A stretch of 57,333 bases of DNA from Gemmatimonadaceae bacterium (lineage in GTDB: Bacteria; Gemmatimonadota; Gemmatimonadetes; Gemmatimonadales; Gemmatimonadaceae), in the NCBI GenBank assembly GCA_025362035.1, contig JANYIN010000125.1:1-57333 (forward strand), read 5' to 3'. Both the position numbers and the translations under genes were made by a program. Under the pieces are notes generated by a model that was not told the origin of the DNA, did not search any database, and was given only the letters and a program-made list of their open reading frames with translations. How positions within the stretch are numbered: position 1 is the stretch's first letter; each line of letters begins with the position of its first letter. This document shows, piece by piece, positions 52,826-57,333 of the stretch.

Positions 52826-52831
52826 AATATA
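52826..52831 (-). promoter_or_regulatory. Possible -10 box of the SelW-like gene
   Basis: TATATT on the minus strand ends five bases before the ATG, which would make a leaderless transcript as predicted for tetR. No good -35 is seen at 16-18 bases, so this is weak. Confidence 0.25.
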
Positions 52832-52959
52832 GGTCGTCGTCGTCAAAGCCCCAGCACCGCGGCACTGCGGAGTACTCCATCGACGCCGTCGCGGAGTTTC
52901 GTCACGATACGCGACATTCCGATGACGCGGTGGCGGGGCCCGGGCCCGACCTTCCGCGC

Positions 52960-53412
52960 ATGTCGCTGACCCCCCCTTCTACTCGTGCGCTCGGCCGGCG
53001 TGCTTTCACTCTGGTCGAGGTGGTGGCCGTCGCGACGATCATCGGTCTCGTCACGTTCGTTGGCATCGGCGGCATACGCCATTTCCTGGACCGCATCGCC
53101 ACCCGAGACGCGGTGCGGGCGGCGGGCGGCGCGATTGCGCGAGCGCGCGACGAGGCCATCGCGTCGCGAACACTAGTCAGCGTGCGAATCGACACCGTAG
53201 CGGCCACGCTGACCCTTGTCGCGGGGGGAACCGCGTTTGGCGAGGTCGCGCTGCGGGAGGTACATGGCGTGTCGATTTCCTCCAACCGCGATTCCATCAC
53301 GCTTGACGCGCGGGGACTCGGTCTCGGCGCGGCGAATCTGACGTTCGTCGCGCGACGTGGGGCGGCGGCGGACACGCTCGTCGTGTCGCGGCTGGGGCGC
53401 GTCCGATACTGA
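52960..53412 (+). CDS. Type IV pilin-like pseudopilin, GspH/FimT type
   Basis: About 150 aa from ATG 52960 (52930 is an alternative). The prepilin peptidase motif is RRAFTLVEVVAVATIIGLVT: a basic leader, a cut site before F, glutamate at +5 and a hydrophobic helix. The residue before the cut is Ala where Gly is usual. The rest is a beta-rich globular domain (VRIDTVAATLTLVAGG, NLTFVARRG) as in GspH/FimT. It is a lone gene with no pilus or type II secretion genes nearby; the assembly machinery would be elsewhere. Confidence 0.85.
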   Translation: MSLTPPSTRALGRRAFTLVEVVAVATIIGLVTFVGIGGIRHFLDRIATRDAVRAAGGAIARARDEAIASRTLVSVRIDTVAATLTLVAGGTAFGEVALREVHGVSISSNRDSITLDARGLGLGAANLTFVARRGAAADTLVVSRLGRVRY

Positions 53413-53421
53413 TGGAACTCG

Positions 53422-54624
53422 TCAATCGGCCGCGACGGTGCCAAAGTCGAAGCCGGGCACGGAGATGCGCGGAATCGGCTGGCCGATCATCCGCTCGATG
53501 GTGCGAACCATGCCGATCTCGTCCGGCGACATGAACGTGTATGCATCACCTTCCTTGGCGGCGCGTCCCGTACGCCCGATGCGGTGCACGTAGTCCTCCG
53601 CCTGCTGCGGCACGTCATAGTTGATGACGTGCGTAATACCGGAAATGTCGAGTCCCCGTTGCGCGATGTCCGTGGCGACCAGCACTGACGTCGTGCCGTC
53701 CTTGAAGTCCTGTAATGCGCGCGTGCGCTGCGACTGCGACTTGTCGGCATGCATCGCCGTGGCGCTCACGCCCGCCTGCTCGAGATCGCGCACGATGCGG
53801 TCCGCACCGTGCTTCGTGCGGGAAAAGATCAGCACCGACTCGTGCTTTTTGCCCGTGAGCAGTTCGACCAGCAGCGCGTTCTTCTTTTCACGCGGTACCG
53901 GATACACGGCGTGCGTGACGGTGCTCGCTGCGGCCGACCGGACACCGACTTGCACCACGATCGGCTTGCGCAAGTACTTGCGCGCCAGCGCCTCTACCTC
54001 GGGCGGCATCGTGGCGCTGAACAACAGTGTCTGGCGATACACGGGAATTTGATCGACGATCTTGTTGATCTGCGGTGCAAAGCCCATGTCGAGCATGCGG
54101 TCCGCCTCATCGAGCACCAGCACCTCGAGATCGTCGAACACCACGTTCTGGCGATCGAGATGGTCGATGAGACGTCCTGGCGTCGCGACCACCACGTCCA
54201 CGCCGCTGCGTAGCATTTTCTCCTGCGGATCTACCGGGACGCCGCCGTAGACGGCAACGACGGCGATGTCCGCATGACGCGCGTACTTCTTGAAGCTCTC
54301 CTCGACCTGCACGCAGAGTTCACGGGTCGGCGTGAGAATCAGCGCTCTGGTGCGGCGGGGCCCGCCGATCAGCCGATCGATGATGGGTAGGGTAAAGGCC
54401 GCGGTCTTGCCCGTGCCAGTCTGTGCCAGGCCCATGATGTCTCGGCCGTTCCGTGCCAGTGGAATGGCGTCGCGCTGAATCGGGGTCGGCGTGGTGTAGC
54501 CGGCGTCGCGAATGGCGTCGAGGATGGACGGGTGCAGGTCCAGGTCCTCGAATGTGAGCGTCGGAATCGCGCTCGGCTCAATGGACGGCGCGTCCGCACT
54601 GCTGGTCTTCATTTGGTGGATCAT
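53422..54624 (-). CDS. DEAD-box RNA helicase, RhlE-like
   Basis: A 400-aa SF2 RNA helicase with Q motif (YTTPTPIQRDAIPL), motif I AQTGTGKT, motif Ia PTRELCVQV, motif II DEAD in LVLDEADRMLDMG, motif III FSATMPPEV, motif V DIAQRGLDI and motif VI HRIGRTGRA. The core is nearly the whole protein, with only a short C-terminal tail, as in small RhlE/CsdA relatives. ATG 54624 has AGGA close ahead of it; ATG 54612 is an alternative. A strongly folded region lies 115-215 bases upstream, possibly a long leader as in cold-induced helicases. Confidence 0.94.
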   Translation of the reverse strand: MIHQMKTSSADAPSIEPSAIPTLTFEDLDLHPSILDAIRDAGYTTPTPIQRDAIPLARNGRDIMGLAQTGTGKTAAFTLPIIDRLIGGPRRTRALILTPTRELCVQVEESFKKYARHADIAVVAVYGGVPVDPQEKMLRSGVDVVVATPGRLIDHLDRQNVVFDDLEVLVLDEADRMLDMGFAPQINKIVDQIPVYRQTLLFSATMPPEVEALARKYLRKPIVVQVGVRSAAASTVTHAVYPVPREKKNALLVELLTGKKHESVLIFSRTKHGADRIVRDLEQAGVSATAMHADKSQSQRTRALQDFKDGTTSVLVATDIAQRGLDISGITHVINYDVPQQAEDYVHRIGRTGRAAKEGDAYTFMSPDEIGMVRTIERMIGQPIPRISVPGFDFGTVAAD

Positions 54625-54737
54625 GCGTCCTGATGCGTCGCGCCGGGGCCGCGATCCCGGCACTTCCGGGACCGGCGCATGCATCGGACTGCCGTGGCGC
54701 GTTGCCACGTGTCTGGCCGATGCGGTGGAGAAAGGAT

Positions 54738-54839
54738 GCGATCGTATCGCGATCGCGCACGGAATGTGTCGTTCGGCCCAATGCCGAACGGTCGTGAAGG
54801 AGTCCGCAGCCTCACGCGCCCGTTGCGCGTGTCCTTCAC
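54738..54839. promoter_or_regulatory. Three consecutive strong hairpins
   Basis: Within the 276-bp gap between the alpha/beta hydrolase and the DEAD-box gene there are three inverted repeats. They are GCGATCG-TATCG-CGATCGC (54738-54756), CGTTCGGC-CCAAT-GCCGAACG (54770-54790) and a compound one: GTGAAGGA/TCCTTCAC outside CACGCGC-CCGTT-GCGCGTG (54794-54839). No T run follows. On the minus strand they would form a structured 5' leader of the helicase mRNA; the compound one may also end the hydrolase transcript. Confidence 0.6.
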
Positions 54840-54900
54840 AATCTTCAGTCTGTCCCTGGTAAAGGTAGCTGGTCAGGCGACATTGCGCACGCCCTGTCGC

Positions 54901-55788
54901 TCAGCCAGGCGCACCGGTCCGTTGCGCCAAGTGACGCACGACCAGCGGGATCACCTCCTCGGGCCGCTCTTCGTTCACCGAGTGACCGCCATCGCGGACC
55001 TCGTGCACCTCGATCGGCGCGCCGGCGCTCTTCAGTTCGGCGACGTAGAGTGCGGCGTCCCGCACGAGTGTGTCCCGCGTGCCGAGAATCACCTGCACCG
55101 GCTGGGCGAGCCGGCGCAGCCTCGCCGCCATCTCGGAGGCGGGCGGGCGACTCCATTGGAACTCATGCAGCAGCCGGCGCATCGCGCGCGCAAATGGCGG
55201 GAACTGCGATGGCGCCCAATACTCGTCTTCATCACGACGCGTGAGTCGCGACGGATCGCCGTAGACCATGCGATGGGTGCGTACCACGAGCCAGCGCGCG
55301 ACGAGGCGTGGCAGGATGACGTCCGTCATGGGATGGCTGCTCACGAGTTTCGCGAACCGCTGCATGCGTACACGACCGAAACACGCGGGGTTCACCAACG
55401 CCATGCGTCGCACCGGCGAGCCTGGTGCGAGCGCGACCTCCACGCCGATCGTGCCCGCCATCGACTGGGCGACGAGATCGACGCGGTCCAGTCGTTCGAG
55501 CGCCAGGAACTCCAACACCATGCCAACCATCGAGTCGAGACGATACACCTCGGCGGCCACTGGCTTGTCCGACAGGCCATGTCCGGGCAGGTCGATCGCG
55601 ATGACGCGGCAACCCGCAGCGGACAGCGGCGCGAACCAGTCACGCCACATGTAAATGGAGGCGGCCCATCCGTGCAGCAGCAGGACCGCTGGGTCGTTCG
55701 TCCCACCGGATTCGGCGACGCGCAATCGAATGCCGCCCGACATCGTCGCCCACCGCACGCGGATGGTGTCGACGCCGGCGGGGAACAT
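54901..55788 (-). CDS. Alpha/beta hydrolase
   Basis: A 295-aa alpha/beta-hydrolase-fold protein. The oxyanion region is LLLHGWAASIYMWRDWF, the elbow is AQSMAGT (nucleophile Ser with Ala where the first Gly of GxSxG usually stands), the acid is D in LGTRDTLV and the base is H in DGGHSVNEERPEEV. It has a cap region rich in Arg (PRLVARWLVVRTHRMV). No signal peptide. It starts 56 bp after the unknown protein encoded upstream and is probably co-transcribed with it. The substrate is unknown. Confidence 0.9.
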   Translation of the reverse strand: MFPAGVDTIRVRWATMSGGIRLRVAESGGTNDPAVLLLHGWAASIYMWRDWFAPLSAAGCRVIAIDLPGHGLSDKPVAAEVYRLDSMVGMVLEFLALERLDRVDLVAQSMAGTIGVEVALAPGSPVRRMALVNPACFGRVRMQRFAKLVSSHPMTDVILPRLVARWLVVRTHRMVYGDPSRLTRRDEDEYWAPSQFPPFARAMRRLLHEFQWSRPPASEMAARLRRLAQPVQVILGTRDTLVRDAALYVAELKSAGAPIEVHEVRDGGHSVNEERPEEVIPLVVRHLAQRTGAPG

Positions 55789-55844
55789 GCGCGCCGGCGC
55801 CAGTCGGCCGATGAGGCGCGGCTCCTCGCCGCCCGGTGACTCGG

Positions 55845-57032
55845 TCAGGCGATCTCGATCGTGCGTCCGGACAGCCGCGCGATGAGACCGATCCGGAAGG
55901 TGATGTCAGTCCATCGCTCCTCGCCCGCCGACTGCGTCTCGAGCGGATACGTGGGCCACGCGTGCGTGTTCGCCGACTTTGCCGCGGCCATTCCCTTGTG
56001 CGGATGCCACACGCCTTCGCGGTCGCGGTCCTCCACGAACCGCTCGTACAGCTTGGCCCAGGTATCGTTCCGCTTCAGGTAGCCCAGGCGGGCCATGAGC
56101 TCCATCCAGTAGAGCGCGAACGGCACGTCGGCGTCTACGGCGTTTCGGTGCGGAATGACGTCGCCGAGGATCAGGTGCGGCACCGGCAGGACCTTTCCGC
56201 CGCAGAGCTGGACCGCCTCCTGTCGCGGATGTGCCTGCGTGAGGTGCGAATACAGCGCGTCCATTTCTCGATGATGCTCGGCGCGGAACAGGGGCATGTA
56301 GGCGAGCATCGCGATGACGTAGATAGACGGAGGACATGCCTCCGCCGCGAGCATGTGCTGATTGCCTTGGCGGATAAACGGTTTCTGTGCAAGTGGCGAA
56401 CGCAAGTAGTCCGCGATGCGGTTCAGGATGCGACGGGCCGCGCCGCGGAGCCGCGGATCGCCCTCGTACCCCGCTTGTGCAAGCGTCGCGGCGGCCGCCT
56501 CGCGGAGCAGCGCTCGTCCACGCTTCACCCCTTCTTCATCCGGTGCGTGCTTTCCGCCGAGCTCAAACAGGAACGCCGGATCGTCGTCCTCCGCGAGCAG
56601 CCGGAAGAGAATACGACGCGCATGCACGAGTGGCGGCGTGTCCTTGTTCCAGCCGTACTCCATCAATCGCCTGACAGCGGGGATCGTACCGATCCCCTCG
56701 AAGTGCTCCGCGCGGGATGATGGTACGGACAGCATGCCCCCTTCCCATGTACCGTCCGGTGCCTGCAGCGTAGCCAACAGCAACGCGGGACGATGTGTAA
56801 AGGGTAGAGCGGATACCTTCTCGGCATCCGTCGCGTTGAGTCGCGCCACTTCGAGCAGGGACCGGTAGCGGATTGGCGCTGCTGCGTGGGCCATCAGCCA
56901 ATCAAGCGGGAACCGCACCGGACCTGGAGGAGACGCTGGCGTCGCGGTCGTGGGAACCGGAGCGGTGGCTGTCGGCGTAGTGGCCGAGGCGGCTGCGGCA
57001 GGAGTGGAACTTGAGGGCGACGGCAGGGTCAC
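55845..57032 (-). CDS. Conserved hypothetical protein, predicted alpha-helical repeat fold
   Basis: About 395 aa from GTG 57032; a TTG at 57122 would add 30 residues without better context. The first 45 residues are a Pro/Ala/Thr/Ser-rich linker. The rest looks helical, with repeated helix pairs (RYRSLLEVARLNATDAEKV, AVRRLMEYGWNKDTPPLVHA, RRILNRIADYLRSPLAQ, FALYWMELMARLGYL) like an alpha/alpha toroid of terpene-cyclase or glycosidase type. Conserved-looking residues include WHPHKGM and WPTYPLE near the C-terminus. No enzyme motif was recognised. Confidence 0.8.
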   Translation of the reverse strand: MTLPSPSSSTPAAAASATTPTATAPVPTTATPASPPGPVRFPLDWLMAHAAAPIRYRSLLEVARLNATDAEKVSALPFTHRPALLLATLQAPDGTWEGGMLSVPSSRAEHFEGIGTIPAVRRLMEYGWNKDTPPLVHARRILFRLLAEDDDPAFLFELGGKHAPDEEGVKRGRALLREAAAATLAQAGYEGDPRLRGAARRILNRIADYLRSPLAQKPFIRQGNQHMLAAEACPPSIYVIAMLAYMPLFRAEHHREMDALYSHLTQAHPRQEAVQLCGGKVLPVPHLILGDVIPHRNAVDADVPFALYWMELMARLGYLKRNDTWAKLYERFVEDRDREGVWHPHKGMAAAKSANTHAWPTYPLETQSAGEERWTDITFRIGLIARLSGRTIEIA

Positions 57033-57214
57033 GTGAGGCTCACAGAACTCGCGACAAGTCCACTCGACGCACAGCGGCGATGGACGGATCGCTCCGGGGA
57101 AGGCGGGTAAGTATGGCGGCAAACGCCCCCGGGCCGCTAGTGGGGCAGTCGTAAGTAGTGGTCATTGAACGCTTTAAGAACGTCTATCCATCATCTTACT
57201 CAAGGGGTCGTAGC

Positions 57215-57333
57215 ATGAAGGCAATCCGTATAGTGGCGCTCGGCGTCGCCCTCCTGGCGGGAGGCGCGTCGCTTTCCATCGTCTCCGCGCAAGGCGGTCC
57301 TCCTCCGCAAGGCAGCGCGCCTCGCGGCGGTCG
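57215..57333 (+). CDS. Secreted protein, 5' end only
   Basis: The first 39 codons of a gene cut by the window edge. The translation begins MKAIRIVALGVALLAGGASL, a signal peptide ending near SAQGGPPPQG, followed by a Gly/Pro/Arg-rich stretch. This start is typical of small Spy/CpxP-like periplasmic proteins in Gemmatimonadota, but the diagnostic part is missing. It is divergent from the unknown protein, and TTGAAC at 57165 might be part of its promoter. Confidence 0.7.
   Translation, partial: MKAIRIVALGVALLAGGASLSIVSAQGGPPPQGSAPRGG

Noticed and set aside
52584..52832. An 82-aa plus-strand gene over the SelW-like region
   Set aside because: It has no recognisable features, and the minus strand has clear Rdx-family character once the UGA is read as selenocysteine.

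Overview
This is a 57 kb, GC-rich, gene-dense bacterial chromosome segment. The mix of families points to Gemmatimonadota or a close soil relative such as Acidobacteriota: secreted sortilin-type BNR proteins, DUF1592/DUF1552 proteins, DUF5916 outer-membrane proteins, TonB-plug-like secreted proteins, and class-C-beta-lactamase-like hydrolases. The placement is inferred from protein content. No rRNA, tRNA, CRISPR array, phage or insertion sequence is visible.

Layout. 1-4.3 kb: an exported M28 peptidase, a 256-bp inverted-repeat element, a serine hydrolase and a small plug-like protein. 4.6-10.6 kb: a cytochrome-like DUF1592 protein, a DUF1552 protein and an exported ankyrin protein in one tight operon. 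10.6-19.3 kb: ilvE, a conserved membrane protein, RidA, a Tat-exported amidase, a second serine hydrolase, a small membrane protein and a 1055-aa BNR/sortilin-like protein. 19.4-25.1 kb: an alpha-glucan utilisation locus with a LacI-type regulator divergent from two exported GH13 enzymes and an MFS sugar transporter, all with overlapping ends. 25.16-25.77 kb: a 21-bp-period minisatellite. 25.8-30.9 kb: a seven-gene leftward operon (plug protein, lgt, DinB, GNAT, DUF2461, GNAT, hypothetical). 31-37.4 kb: a small hydrophilic protein, a Kir-type channel, a DUF72 protein, an APC permease and a DUF5916 outer-membrane protein. 37.5-40.1 kb: ispH, an SGNH hydrolase and a nucleotidyltransferase. 40.2-44.7 kb: a membrane Ser/Thr kinase, an LD-carboxypeptidase and a soluble transhydrogenase, overlapping. 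44.8-48 kb: an inosine/xanthosine triphosphatase, a CGNR regulator, an ECF sigma factor, and a TetR regulator divergent from a GNAT enzyme. 48-57.3 kb: a DExH helicase with a Gly/Arg tail, a small secreted protein, pfkA, a SelW-like gene with an in-frame UGA, a pseudopilin, a DEAD-box helicase, an alpha/beta hydrolase, a large unknown protein and the start of a secreted protein.

The strongest non-obvious signal is at 52596-52820 on the minus strand. This 74-codon Rdx/SelW-family gene has TGA at the second position of its CxxC redox motif, and a perfect 7-bp hairpin with an AGGUU loop lies just downstream. It reads as an unannotated selenoprotein. Other notable signals are a perfect 18-bp TetR/NemR-like operator filling the spacer of a leaderless tetR promoter, the phase-locked 21-bp minisatellite, and three consecutive strong hairpins ahead of the DEAD-box helicase gene.
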